Shown here one piece after another: positions 5,934-5,975 of a stretch of 5,975 nt of DNA (position 1 is the first letter of the stretch; the number at the start of each line of letters is the position of its first letter). The notes beneath the pieces were generated by a model that saw only the letters and a list, made by a program, of their open reading frames with translations, ran no database searches and was not told the DNA's origin. The position numbers and the translations under genes were made by a program. Source of the stretch: Desulfuromonadales bacterium C00003068 (GTDB lineage: Bacteria; Desulfobacterota; Desulfuromonadia; Desulfuromonadales; Desulfuromonadaceae); assembly GCA_001751155.1 (NCBI GenBank), contig MAXR01000241.1, positions 1 to 5,975 of the forward strand, in the 5' to 3' direction.

Positions 5934-5975
5934 ATGAACAGAACAATAAGAGACTTCTTCTCATCAATATTTTTC
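5934..5975 (+). CDS. 5' end of an unidentified gene, cut by the window edge
   Basis: Only 14 codons are visible (MNRTIRDFFSSIFF). They show a basic start followed by a hydrophobic, Phe-rich stretch, as in the first cytoplasmic residues and first membrane helix of an inner-membrane sensor or chemoreceptor-type protein, or a signal peptide. That reading is a guess from 14 residues. The start is well supported by GGAGGG just upstream and a candidate promoter at 5823-5850. The gene diverges from the methyltransferase. Confidence 0.55.
   Translation, partial: MNRTIRDFFSSIFF

Noticed and set aside
5923..5937. Four-codon leader ORF (ATG GAG GGA CTA TGA) overlapping ATG 5934, and a similar ATG AAA TGA just before the methyltransferase start
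   Set aside because: Both arise from the ribosome-binding site and start-codon sequence itself. The first contains the Shine-Dalgarno run of the real gene, so neither is likely to be translated.

Overview
The window reads as ordinary bacterial chromosome of moderate G+C with tightly packed genes. Its content is a membrane-anchored HD-GYP phosphodiesterase carrying V4R-like, GAF and PilZ modules, preceded by a PilZ/acyltransferase-like protein. This combination, with sequence details such as the HDYGKI form of the HD motif, recalls Desulfuromonadales/Geobacterales-type Desulfobacterota. That is an impression from memory of these families, not a measured assignment. No rRNA, tRNA, CRISPR array, complete insertion sequence or clear prophage gene is visible.

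Layout. Bases 1-75 may hold the last 24 codons of a gene on the + strand, but this is weak. Bases 76-342 are non-coding and hold a candidate sigma70-type promoter, small hairpins and the leader of the first full gene. Bases 343-2412 (+) encode a 689-residue protein with two PilZ-like beta-barrel domains followed by a region that looks like a GNAT-fold acyltransferase. After 27 bases comes a 782-residue protein (2440-4788, +) with the order V4R-like sensor, two-helix membrane anchor, GAF, HD-GYP, PilZ. A perfect 24-bp hairpin at 4802-4853, flanked by T-runs on both strands, lies between this pair and a convergent class I SAM-dependent methyltransferase (4865-5677, -). Bases 5678-5933 form a divergent intergenic region with candidate promoters in both directions. 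A new gene opens at 5934 (+) behind a strong ribosome-binding site and runs off the window.

How the genes fit together. The two large genes are probably one operon devoted to cyclic di-GMP. The second protein has all the expected HD-GYP metal-ligand residues and a canonical PilZ pair of motifs (RxxxR and DxSxxG), so it could both degrade c-di-GMP and sense it. The first protein is a plausible c-di-GMP effector whose two PilZ-like domains each keep only one of the two ligand-binding motifs, joined to a likely acyltransferase. The simplest reading is a sensor/phosphodiesterase next to an effector enzyme that responds to the same messenger. The methyltransferase is on the other strand behind its own terminator, and nothing in the sequence ties it to this pathway.
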